Source: an uncultured Bacilli bacterium (GTDB taxonomy: Bacteria; Bacillota_I; Bacilli_A; RFN20; CAG-449). Taken from it: a stretch of 64,000 nt of DNA. Location: assembly GCA_947588815.1 (NCBI GenBank), contig CANQAG010000002.1, forward strand, positions 1-64,000. Direction: 5' to 3'. Both the position numbers and the translations under genes were made by a program. The stretch's first letter is position 1. Every line of letters begins with the position of its first letter. This document shows, piece by piece, positions 17,490 through 24,668 of this stretch. The notes below the pieces were generated by a model, which saw nothing but the letters and a program-made list of their open reading frames with translations, did no database searches and had not been told where the DNA came from.

Positions 17490-17509
17490 AATCTTCTTCT
17501 CCTTTGCTT

Positions 17510-18013
17510 TTAAATCCATTGCTCAATTTTATTTTTTGCTTTAATGCAATCTTTACCTCTTATCGCAATACTATCATTTATAATATTGGCGCCGATACAA
17601 ATTCTTTTAAGATCTTTAACAACTTCACCCAATCCTGAGCCTTCATGAGTAGTAACGATTCTTACAATCTTACCTTTAAAATTTAAATCTTTGATGGCAG
17701 TTTCAATTTCAGGTGCATACGTTCCCCAATAAATGGGAGTCATAATATAGATTACCTCGTATTTTGAAATATCATTTATCTTATTTTCAATCGGTGCATT
17801 ATTAATTCTTTGTTTTGCTTCTTCAATGCATTTATCATAGACCTTACTATAAGGAACAAGCGGTTCTACTTTGAATAAATCAGCGTTTGTAAATTCTTTT
17901 ACATATTCAGCAATATATTCAGTGTTCCCTTTTTGAATATATCCAACTGCATAATTTTCATCAGCTCTAGAAAAATAAATTATTAAGCTCTTTTTATTTT
18001 TGTATATGCTCAT
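17510..18013 (-). CDS. Flavodoxin-family protein
   Basis: A 167 aa flavodoxin-fold protein with the phosphate-binding region IIYFSRADENYAVG (residues 11-24), the 60s-type loop MTPIYWGTYAPEIETAI (near 92-108) and THEGSGLGEVVKDL (near 120-133). It is a second member of the same loose family as the protein at 10.1 kb, with different loops. It is first in a two-gene operon with an aldo/keto reductase and divergent from a LysR gene, a common oxidative or electrophile response layout. The ribosome binding site is AGGAGG. Confidence 0.85.
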   Translation of the reverse strand: MSIYKNKKSLIIYFSRADENYAVGYIQKGNTEYIAEYVKEFTNADLFKVEPLVPYSKVYDKCIEEAKQRINNAPIENKINDISKYEVIYIMTPIYWGTYAPEIETAIKDLNFKGKIVRIVTTHEGSGLGEVVKDLKRICIGANIINDSIAIRGKDCIKAKNKIEQWI

Positions 18014-18108
18014 TTCAAAACCTCCTAATAAAAATAAATGTGCTTCTATTTTTTCACTTAAATTTTATCAAAAAAAATGCTAAAAAATAAAATATCAAAA
18101 AGGTATTG

Positions 18109-18117
18109 TGGTATAAT
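18109..18117 (+). promoter_or_regulatory. Extended -10 promoter of the LysR gene
   Basis: TGGTATAAT is a full TGn-extended -10 located 24 bases before the ATG at 18142. No convincing -35 is seen, as is usual for extended -10 promoters. The intergenic region is shared with the divergent flavodoxin gene. Confidence 0.6.
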
Positions 18118-18141
18118 TAAAACGTATAGTGAGGTGCCATT

Positions 18142-18984
18142 ATGATTGAACTTTATTTATTAGAGTATTTAGTGAAATTTCATGAACTTGGAAATCTTAC
18201 CAAAGCAAGCGAAGCTTTATTTGTTTCCCAACCCTCTTTAACTCGTTCTATGCAAAAATTAGAAAACGACTTAGGAATTGAATTATTTAATCATGCAAAA
18301 AATAAAATTACCTTTAATGAAGCAGGTGAATTACTTGTTAGTTATGCACAAAATGTTTTAAAAGCACATGATTTAATGATTGAAAAAATGAACGATTATA
18401 AAAATTCTTTATCAACGATATCGATAGGAATGGTGGCTCCTGGACCTATTTTTAAATATGGTAACTTTTTATATACTAGTTTTACTCAAAAAAATGTTGT
18501 TACTTCGATAAAAAATGAAGAAACCTTAATAGAGGAATTGCTAAACGAAAAACAAACCATTATCTTTATTAATCATCCATTAGATAATAAAAATATTGTT
18601 TGTAAGAAATGCTTAGAAGAAAAATTATATTTATCAGTTCCAAAAAACCATTTTGTTGCCGGGATGAAAGATGGTATTTATTTTAAAGATATCGATGGTC
18701 AATCCTTTTTAATGGCTAGTGAAATCGGTTCCTGGAATGAAGTTGTGAAAAAACATTTACCTAATTCTAAATTTTTCTTAGAGAACAATGATAATTTAAA
18801 GGAACTTGTCAATTCTTCAATTATTTCCTCATTCGTTACTAATATTACAATGAATAATAGATTGAGTAATGATCGAATCTATCTTCCTTTTTTAGATGAA
18901 GATGCAATTATGCCATTTTATATCGCCTACCTTAAAAAGAATGAAAATAAACTGGAAAACTTTTTAAAAGCAATCTTAATTTAA
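18142..18984 (+). CDS. LysR-family transcriptional regulator
   Basis: The product (280 aa) has a LysR N-terminal helix-turn-helix: LVKFHELGNLTKASEALFVS followed by QPSLTRSMQKLENDLG (residues about 9-45). The effector-binding region (about 90-275) keeps the two-lobed pattern. It is divergent from the flavodoxin/aldo-keto reductase pair, which it most likely controls in response to a redox-active or carbonyl ligand. GAGGTGCC lies upstream of the ATG. Confidence 0.9.
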   Translation: MIELYLLEYLVKFHELGNLTKASEALFVSQPSLTRSMQKLENDLGIELFNHAKNKITFNEAGELLVSYAQNVLKAHDLMIEKMNDYKNSLSTISIGMVAPGPIFKYGNFLYTSFTQKNVVTSIKNEETLIEELLNEKQTIIFINHPLDNKNIVCKKCLEEKLYLSVPKNHFVAGMKDGIYFKDIDGQSFLMASEIGSWNEVVKKHLPNSKFFLENNDNLKELVNSSIISSFVTNITMNNRLSNDRIYLPFLDEDAIMPFYIAYLKKNENKLENFLKAILI

Positions 18985-18990
18985 CAAGCT

Positions 18991-19037
18991 GGTCTTAGAA
19001 AAAATGCACTAAATATACTTACTAAGATCTTTCTTTA
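18991..19037. repeat. Diverged hairpin repeat, left copy
   Basis: A GGTCTTAG ... CTAAGATC stem element lies just after the lysR stop. A related copy with the same flanks (ATGCA, CTTACTAAGA, TTTCTTTA) is at 22221-22270. The two copies bracket the accessory segment. Confidence 0.5.
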
Positions 19038-19102
19038 TAATAATTTATTAAACTTTATAAAAAATTGACAAGTGAACGCAAATGAAAGCGGACTATAAAC
19101 AA

Positions 19103-19136
19103 AAACCACCAAAGTCATATTAGCTAGTGGTGGTTT
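19103..19136. repeat. AAACCACCA/TGGTGGTTT hairpin
   Basis: Nine-base-pair perfect arms (19103-19111 and 19128-19136) enclose 16 bases. It could end transcription of the isochorismatase operon on the minus strand, but the following T run is poor. Confidence 0.45.
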
Positions 19137-19145
19137 ATCAAATAG

Positions 19146-19191
19146 ATATTTATACCTTTATTTTGCTCCCGTTTTTGAAGTGGAACTCTAT
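19146..19191. repeat. 46-bp direct repeat, left copy
   Basis: It matches 21245-21290 at 43 of 46 positions in the same orientation. The core reads CCGTTTTTGAAGT and GAACTCTAT. The two copies flank the isochorismatase/membrane protein pair. Confidence 0.75.
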
Positions 19192-19236
19192 CGTTTTATC
19201 ATCATTAATAATGCATTTATCAATTGATGTAATCAA

Positions 19237-19791
19237 TTAATATTGCCTTTCCACTATTATTTTTTTCAAATCATCACAAGATTGAATTTCATCAGAAACA
19301 ATTGACTTTTTCCCTATTAATCTACGCATTACGAGCAAACCTGCCTCATGAGAACTTGGACCACCATTTGAATTGCAATAAGCAGTTAAAACTATTGGCA
19401 TAATGCCCTTTTCAAAGAGATCCGTTGCAGTTTTTAATACACAACAATCCGTATCAGCACCACACAAAAAAATATGAGTAGGAGTACTTCCATCGTTCAA
19501 TTCTTTAAGCAAGTTTATGAATGAATCATCCACACAAGTATAGATGTACTTATTAACAATTCTATCTGGTTTTAATCCATCCACAAGGTCAATATCTGGA
19601 CTATCAAGCAATCTATGCCAATTTAAAAACTTTATATACTGACTTCCCTCATGATTAAGAAATCTCGTGGCTACAATTGAATCAAACACCCCACTTTCAA
19701 TAAGTTTAATAATTCGTTGAACAAGATCTTTGGTCTGATTGTAACGAATAAACCCTTTTTGGAGATCAACAACAATCAATATATTTTTCAT
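19237..19791 (-). CDS. Isochorismatase-fold cysteine hydrolase
   Basis: The product (184 aa) belongs to the isochorismatase-like amidohydrolases. The catalytic Asp is D9 in VVDLQKGF. A Lys lies in the NKYIYTCVDDSF segment, and the Cys is in GADTDCCVLKTA (near residue 119). A cis-peptide-like loop and the helix DLFEKGIMPIVLTAYC follow. Family members include nicotinamidases, ureidoacrylate hydrolases and isochorismatases, and the substrate cannot be told from the motifs. Four bases separate it from the upstream membrane protein gene, so they form one transcription unit inside a repeat-flanked accessory segment. A nicotinamidase role would be notable in a defence context but is only a possibility. 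Confidence 0.8.
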   Translation of the reverse strand: MKNILIVVDLQKGFIRYNQTKDLVQRIIKLIESGVFDSIVATRFLNHEGSQYIKFLNWHRLLDSPDIDLVDGLKPDRIVNKYIYTCVDDSFINLLKELNDGSTPTHIFLCGADTDCCVLKTATDLFEKGIMPIVLTAYCNSNGGPSSHEAGLLVMRRLIGKKSIVSDEIQSCDDLKKIIVERQY

Positions 19792-19795
19792 AATG

Positions 19796-21118
19796 TCACC
19801 TATTCCTATAATTAAATATTATTGTTCCAACTGCAACCAACATCATTGCACCAAATATCACCCAATTCACCCAGGTAAACTCCCCTTTTATTAAATCGTT
19901 GATGGTTTTATATAATGATGATGCTGTAAAGACAGCTAGAAATAAATCCACTATTAACTTATTTTTTCTCTTCTTATCTTGGTAATGTGCTTCTTTAATC
20001 TTCTTTTGAGTTATTATTTGATTCAATACTGATTTATATAACTGCTTAACTTCAGATGTTTTTACCACCTGTGCAAAAATTCCCTTATAGAAAGTACTCA
20101 TGTTTGCACTAATTTCGTTATCAAGCTCAGCTTGGTAAAATTCGATGAGACTAGCAAGCCTTTGTAATTTTTCCATGCCTACATCGGAATTTTTATTTAC
20201 ATTGTCCATAGAGTTATCAGCTATGAACCATCTTGATTGTACATATAACTCAACCTTAATTAAATCAGCTACCACTGGATTTTCAAAAGCCTCTTCAACA
20301 TTTTCAAAAGCTTTTGGTGACTCAACCGCAACGGCTGACCACGAGTAATAGGTCATCGTTTCTCCAAATGATACCTGAGCTGGTGATTCTTCTGCCTCTA
20401 ATGTCATAATTGCAGAATTGATGGCATCCCACCTCGTGGGGTCGGTAACTCGACTAAAAAATGAGGACATCATCAAGTGATTAACTTCATTTTTTGACAA
20501 TTCTCCTTTTGTTAGCAAATAAATAGTCAACACATAGGAAAGTCCATTATTCTTGTAGGTTTTGGCGCCAGTATACTTTCGTAGGTGCATTATTTCTCCT
20601 TTTTTTGCTCCTTCAGAAACCAATTTCCAACACAACTCCCGAAATTCTAACATCTTATTTTCTTCTTCTAAAAAAACATCATCACCATTATATTTATTTA
20701 AAATGGTGGCTTGTGTAATTTTTTTTTGATAATTTACTATCAAAGCTTTATTGCATCTTGAAATAGTCGAATCCGTGTTTTTAAAAGCTATATCATCAAA
20801 GTCAGAAAGCAGAAAATTTCCAATTCCGTTAGCTAAAATAAAGCAAAATAGTCTTGGAGTTATTTTAGCGTAGCAAATGGCTTGTTCTGATAGTGTATTG
20901 CTTATATATTTTACACCTGTAACCATTTTTCTAGAATAAGACAAAGTTATATTCTTTTTAATGGTTATTTCCTTCGAAGCACATTCAGCACTAAGTTGCG
21001 TAACAAACTTATCTGCAAATTTTAAATTTTTGGAGTTATTCAAACTAAGGCAATCGAAAAAAGCACAACCTAAATCAAAAGGAATAATATGTAATTGTGG
21101 AACTCCTAGTCTTTCCAT
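19796..21118 (-). CDS. Unknown protein with two C-terminal membrane helices
   Basis: A 440 aa protein that was not recognised. Residues 1-300 look soluble and mixed alpha/beta, and a charged helical region with coiled-coil character runs from about 310 to 390 (LQRLASLIEFYQAEL, then KKIKEAHYQDKKRKNK). Two closely spaced membrane segments follow (about 393-410 and 420-438), with a short basic tail. The outline, a cytoplasmic domain, long helix and two terminal membrane helices, recalls CorA-like or other gated effectors, but no GMN motif is present. The start is the ATG at 21118 nine bases after GGAG. An in-frame TTG at 21133 is less likely. Co-transcribed with the isochorismatase-fold gene. 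Confidence 0.65.
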   Translation of the reverse strand: MERLGVPQLHIIPFDLGCAFFDCLSLNNSKNLKFADKFVTQLSAECASKEITIKKNITLSYSRKMVTGVKYISNTLSEQAICYAKITPRLFCFILANGIGNFLLSDFDDIAFKNTDSTISRCNKALIVNYQKKITQATILNKYNGDDVFLEEENKMLEFRELCWKLVSEGAKKGEIMHLRKYTGAKTYKNNGLSYVLTIYLLTKGELSKNEVNHLMMSSFFSRVTDPTRWDAINSAIMTLEAEESPAQVSFGETMTYYSWSAVAVESPKAFENVEEAFENPVVADLIKVELYVQSRWFIADNSMDNVNKNSDVGMEKLQRLASLIEFYQAELDNEISANMSTFYKGIFAQVVKTSEVKQLYKSVLNQIITQKKIKEAHYQDKKRKNKLIVDLFLAVFTASSLYKTINDLIKGEFTWVNWVIFGAMMLVAVGTIIFNYRNR

Positions 21119-21244
21119 GCTCCTATTCTCCAATCACTTTTTTATTTATATTACCATATTTAAACTAAAAAATCAAAGATATTACACATCTAGTTTTAGT
21201 TACCCTTTACAAATTTTTATATTGCTTAATTAAAATTAACTTTT

Positions 21245-21290
21245 ATATTTATACTTTTATTTTGCTTCCGTTTTTGAAGTAGAACTCTAT
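21245..21290. repeat. 46-bp direct repeat, right copy
   Basis: Partner of 19146-19191 (43 of 46 identical). Its right end runs into the duplicated tRNA-His terminator at 21282-21335. Confidence 0.75.
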
Positions 21291-21335
21291 AAAAAAAGAC
21301 TGACACATTGTATCAATCTGTTTCTTTCAATATGG
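21282..21335 (-). repeat. Duplicate of the tRNA-His 3' flank and terminator
   Basis: About 54 bases match 22294-22348 in the same orientation, with a few substitutions and one indel. On the minus strand the copy begins with the CCA of the tRNA end and includes the AGATTGA/TCAGTCT hairpin with a T run. No tRNA body is present. An 11-bp inverted repeat, CATTGTATCAA (21306-21316) and TTGATACAATG (21351-21361), extends out of this copy. This and the neighbouring entries account for the 424-base gap between 21118 and 21543. Confidence 0.75.
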
Positions 21336-21360
21336 CAAAAGAGTACCATTTTGATACAAT

Positions 21361-21400
21361 GCACGCAGTTGCACGCAAATGAACGCAATTGCACGTAAGC
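21361..21400. repeat. Four tandem 10-bp repeats
   Basis: The units are GCACGCAGTT, GCACGCAAAT, GAACGCAATT and GCACGTAAGC, with a period of exactly 10. A similar GAACGCAAAT unit occurs at about 19074. Confidence 0.75.
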
Positions 21401-21542
21401 AAAAAAGCCACAACCATATTTTTGGAGTGGCAGAAGCTTTATCTTCGAGTAGAGGATATTCTACTATTTTTTAACATAATAATAGAAACATTAAACTAGC
21501 CATGGTTATAAATTATCATATAAATACTTATTTCAATGACCT

Positions 21543-21938
21543 TTAAAATTTCATATCATTTAGATCAGCATTAAATTCTTTTGTTACTTCAAGAATGACT
21601 TTATCACCAATTGTTGTGATTTTAAAATTTTTAAGCACTGGAAACTTTTCACTTTGAAATTTTTTAACCATTTCTTTTGCTTCTTGTTCTGTTGTCAATT
21701 CAAAAGTTTCAACTGTTTTTAGAAGTTTCATATTGTTTATCCTTTCTAAGCCAAGCAAATTATCTGTAGTAGTATGAAAATACATGGCAAGTATAGGAAG
21801 CATAGAAATGTCAGGGCAATTTACATCATTTTCCCATCGTGAAACAGTTTGAATTGAAACACCCATTTTATCTGCTAATTCTTCTTGGGTAATTCTCATA
21901 GCATTTCTTAATTCTTTAATTTTAGTACCTATTTTCAT
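21543..21938 (-). CDS. XRE-family helix-turn-helix protein
   Basis: The product (131 aa) has a Cro/CI-type DNA-binding domain (residues 5-60): LRNAMRITQEELADKMG, then VSIQTVSRWENDVNCPD and ILAMYFHTTTDNLLGL. The C-terminal 65 residues form a small alpha/beta region (FKITTIGDKVILEVTKEF) of unknown function. It may regulate genes of the accessory segment or itself. It is isolated between repeat-rich gaps with no partner gene. GGAGGT lies upstream of the ATG. Confidence 0.8.
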   Translation of the reverse strand: MKIGTKIKELRNAMRITQEELADKMGVSIQTVSRWENDVNCPDISMLPILAMYFHTTTDNLLGLERINNMKLLKTVETFELTTEQEAKEMVKKFQSEKFPVLKNFKITTIGDKVILEVTKEFNADLNDMKF

Positions 21939-22145
21939 ATATTTACCTCCATTTAGCTCAATAATATTATCTAAAATCCTTTTAAAAATTTAATCACGTA
22001 GAATAATAAAAAATTTAACAAGTTTGTTAAGAATGAATAAAATTATGTTTGTTGTATTTCTTGTATTTATTGTATCATCTTTTTTACGTTCTATCTAATT
22101 ATTCATTACATTTGCAATAATCTCATAATAGTTTCAAAAATACCC

Positions 22146-22195
22146 TTTCATCTCCTATCGTCGTCTTTCGTCATCTATCGTCTCCTATCGTCGCA
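22146..22195. repeat. Tandem 10-bp TCGTC-type repeats
   Basis: About four to five units of TCGTC(N)TCTA-like sequence occur with a period of 10 (for example TCGTCGTCTT, TCGTCATCTA, TCGTCTCCTA). They lie in the 407-base gap between the XRE gene and tRNA-His, which otherwise holds only the repeats listed separately. Confidence 0.7.
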
Positions 22196-22220
22196 ACCCT
22201 GATTTAAAACATCAAAAAAA

Positions 22221-22270
22221 GGTTCTAGAAAAATGCAACTTCTGCACTTACTAAGACCTATTTTTCTTTA
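22221..22270. repeat. Diverged hairpin repeat, right copy
   Basis: GGTTCTAG ... CTAAGACC outer arms with inner TGCA/TGCA. Related to 18991-19037. Confidence 0.5.
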
Positions 22271-22293
22271 AAACTACATAGACGTTGAGAGTC

Positions 22294-22348
22294 GAACTCA
22301 ATAAAAAACAGACTGACACATTGTATCAATCTGGTTCTTTCAATATGG
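22294..22348 (-). terminator. tRNA-His terminator (also a direct repeat copy)
   Basis: On the minus strand CAGATTGA pairs with TCAGTCTG around a nine-base loop and is followed by six T, directly after the tRNA. The whole element including the CCA end is duplicated at 21282-21335. Confidence 0.8.
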
Positions 22349-22422
22349 GGCGAACGATGGGAATCGAACCCACGAGTGTCTGGTTCACAGCCAGATGTGT
22401 TAACCACTTCACCACATTCGCC
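22346..22422 (-). tRNA. tRNA-His (anticodon GTG)
   Basis: A 77-nt cloverleaf is complete on the minus strand. The anticodon loop is CTGTGAA between TCTGG and CCAGA. The T-arm is GTGGG-TTCGATT-CCCAT. The seven-base-pair acceptor stem (GCGAATG with CGTTCGC, one G-U) is extended by G-1 opposite C73, the identity element of bacterial tRNA-His. The 3' CCA is encoded in the DNA. A promoter lies upstream and a hairpin terminator directly downstream. Confidence 0.97.
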
Positions 22423-22434
22423 ATTAGCGTTTTA

Positions 22435-22463
22435 ATTCTAACCAAAGATAAGGTTTTTGTAAA
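22435..22463 (-). promoter_or_regulatory. tRNA-His promoter
   Basis: TTTACA, a 17-base spacer and TAGAAT on the minus strand, ending 12 bases before the tRNA 5' end, between it and ktrA. Confidence 0.7.
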
Positions 22464-22493
22464 GAGTTATTTTATCAAAAACCTAAAACGCTT

Positions 22494-23162
22494 TTATTCT
22501 GCATTGTCATTAACAAAAGAATCAAATTCGACTATGCTCTTTAATATTCCAATTACTAGCATTACATCATCTTTTTTTAATTTATCATTGCCTCTTGGAA
22601 TGAAAAAATCACCACCGCGAATTACACCCGCCACATTAACTTCGAACTTATTTCGAACATCCATTTCAATCAAAGTCTTAGCCATATCATGCTTTAGTTT
22701 TATTTGTAGCAAACTATAATCGTTTGTTACTTTATAATAATCAAGCACATTGTCGCTTGAAATATGGTTTGCCAAAGAAATTGCCGATGCCTCTTCTGGA
22801 ATAATAGTGTCGGTAGCTCCTAAACGTTGCATTACCGATTCATATTGTTCGTCATCGACGCGAACAGTGATTTTCTTAACACCTAATTCCTTAAGGTTGA
22901 TAGTCGCTAAAATTGTGGCTTGCAGATTATTGCCTATCGCCACTACGGCATGATCAATATTGCTGATTCCGATTTGTTTTAAAACATTGATTTTAGTAGC
23001 ATCACCGATCACACATGCATCTGTAAATTCATTTGCCTGTGCCACACAATCTTCATTGATATCGATCGCTAAAATATCCGCTTTCATTTCGGCTAAAGTT
23101 TTGACGATTGCTAAACCAAAACGTCCTAATCCGATAACCATAAAACTCTTTTTAGTTTTCAT
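22494..23162 (-). CDS. ktrA: KtrA-type RCK potassium channel regulator
   Basis: The product (222 aa) has a single RCK domain with Rossmann motif GLGRFGLAIVKTL (residues 11-23) and acidic strand end AIDINEDCV, then a TrkA-C domain from about 140 to 218. An octameric ring of this subunit gates KtrB on binding ATP or ADP, and in Firmicutes the C-domain can bind cyclic di-AMP. It follows ktrB after 12 bases at its 5' side on the same strand, so the order is ktrB then ktrA. A strong AGGAGG site is present. Distinct from the double-length TrkA at 6.2 kb. Confidence 0.92.
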   Translation of the reverse strand: MKTKKSFMVIGLGRFGLAIVKTLAEMKADILAIDINEDCVAQANEFTDACVIGDATKINVLKQIGISNIDHAVVAIGNNLQATILATINLKELGVKKITVRVDDEQYESVMQRLGATDTIIPEEASAISLANHISSDNVLDYYKVTNDYSLLQIKLKHDMAKTLIEMDVRNKFEVNVAGVIRGGDFFIPRGNDKLKKDDVMLVIGILKSIVEFDSFVNDNAE

Positions 23163-23174
23163 CCTTTTTCCTCC

Positions 23175-24509
23175 TTATCCGATGATAATTTTTTCTTCGA
23201 GATAACGAACCTCGCCTTGTGTTTCAAGATTCCATTTTTTATTCCATAAACTCATAATGGTAAGAGGTCCAACACGTCCTAAAAACATCGTAAGACAAAT
23301 CAATAGTTTCGCAACAACACTTAAACTAGAGGTAATTCCCATTGAAAGTCCTACCGTTCCAAATGCCGAAACCACTTCAAATAATATCGCATTTAACGGA
23401 AGATTTGAATCCGTAAAACTGATAACAAGCGCAATAAGCATAATGTACATTACTGAAATGGAAACAAGCGAAAATGCTTTGATAATCGTCTTATTAGATA
23501 AACTTTTGTAACCGATTCTCGGATTTTTACCTTTAGCAAAGGCGATGATTGCAAGAATAATCGCGAAGAAAGTTGTGGTTTTAACCCCACCGCCGGTCGA
23601 GCATGGCGAAGCACCGATAAACATTAGCATAATAATGACTATCAATCCCGAATTGGAAAGCGCCGCTAAATCGAATGAAGCAAATCCCGCGGTTCTAGAA
23701 CTAATCGAAGTGTTGAAAGCTTGAAACCAAGAGATTTGATTCCACATCGCAAGTTTAATAAATAAGGTACCAAATACAATCAATATGGCAGAACTGATAA
23801 GCACGATTTTCGAATGAACATTTAAGCGTTTTAAACTCTTTTTATCCAAGAAGTCGGTTATAACGATAAAACCGATGCCACCTAAAATGATCAAAAGATC
23901 CGTATTGATATTTAATAAAATATTATCATGCAATCCGATCATACTATCCCCCGTTCCGAAAATATCAAAACCAGCGTTATTGAAACTGGAAATAGCATGA
24001 AAAATCCCAACACCGATGGCTTGAAAGAAGTTATTATAATGTGGCCATAGAATCAAGGTGTTCAAAATGGCACCGATGGCTTGAATCGTCAATGAAATTA
24101 CGATAATACGCTTTATCAACTTACTGATGCCTTCGGTTTGATTTTGATTGAGCGCTTCTTTCATCATCATTCTTTTCGACATATTTAATTTCCGTCCAAA
24201 AATAATGAAAAAGAAGATTGCAATAGTAAGTATGGAAAGACCTCCGATTTCAATCAAGACGCAAATTACCGCTTTTCCAAACACCGTGAATGTGCTTTCT
24301 AGATTGGCGATAGTGCTTAATCCCGTCACGCAAACCGCCGACACCGTCATGAACAAAGCGTCTAGAAAATCAAGGCTAATGTTAGATTTAGTTGCAAAAG
24401 GCAATAACAATAAAAGAGTTCCCAATAAAATAATTGCTAAAAAACTAGCGACAATCCTTAAATATGGCGAACTTTTTCTTCCTTTTAACTTTAACTTTAA
24501 AAGCTTCAT
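23175..24509 (-). CDS. ktrB: KtrB-type potassium transporter
   Basis: This 444 aa sodium-dependent K+ translocating subunit of the Trk/Ktr superfamily has four pore loops: SAVCVTGLSTI, FNNAGFDIFG, SSRTAGFASFD and SAFGTVGLSMG. The central glycines of the filter are present in each. The basic N-terminus and shorter length separate it from TrkH. It is co-transcribed with ktrA. The window therefore encodes two potassium uptake systems of different architecture. Confidence 0.93.
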   Translation of the reverse strand: MKLLKLKLKGRKSSPYLRIVASFLAIILLGTLLLLLPFATKSNISLDFLDALFMTVSAVCVTGLSTIANLESTFTVFGKAVICVLIEIGGLSILTIAIFFFIIFGRKLNMSKRMMMKEALNQNQTEGISKLIKRIIVISLTIQAIGAILNTLILWPHYNNFFQAIGVGIFHAISSFNNAGFDIFGTGDSMIGLHDNILLNINTDLLIILGGIGFIVITDFLDKKSLKRLNVHSKIVLISSAILIVFGTLFIKLAMWNQISWFQAFNTSISSRTAGFASFDLAALSNSGLIVIIMLMFIGASPCSTGGGVKTTTFFAIILAIIAFAKGKNPRIGYKSLSNKTIIKAFSLVSISVMYIMLIALVISFTDSNLPLNAILFEVVSAFGTVGLSMGITSSLSVVAKLLICLTMFLGRVGPLTIMSLWNKKWNLETQGEVRYLEEKIIIG

Positions 24510-24639
24510 TTTAATCAGCCTCTTTAATGCTAATTATTATAGCACTATAAATATCAAAATCATAATTTGTAAAGTAAAATAATAAAAATCTATTATTTAA
24601 AACGAAAATAAATTAAAATTATATTTTGCCGATAACTTA

Positions 24640-24648
24640 TGTTATAAT
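24640..24648 (+). promoter_or_regulatory. Extended -10 promoter of degV
   Basis: TGTTATAAT, a full TGn-extended -10, lies 21 bases before the ATG, with GAGGAG as the ribosome binding site. Confidence 0.6.
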
Positions 24649-24668
24649 GCTCGAAGAGGAGAATCCTA

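Noticed and set aside
21249-21300. Remnant tRNA T-arm in the direct repeats
   Set aside because: The GAGTTC(T/C)ACTTC segment resembles a T-loop, but the flanking bases do not pair. Only the tRNA-His terminator and CCA are clearly duplicated.
22146-22195. CRISPR array
   Set aside because: Ten-base units without spacers and no cas genes nearby.
22221-22270. Integron attC site
   Set aside because: The bulged hairpin shape is suggestive, but there is no GTTRRRY core, no integrase, and the second copy lacks the inner arms.
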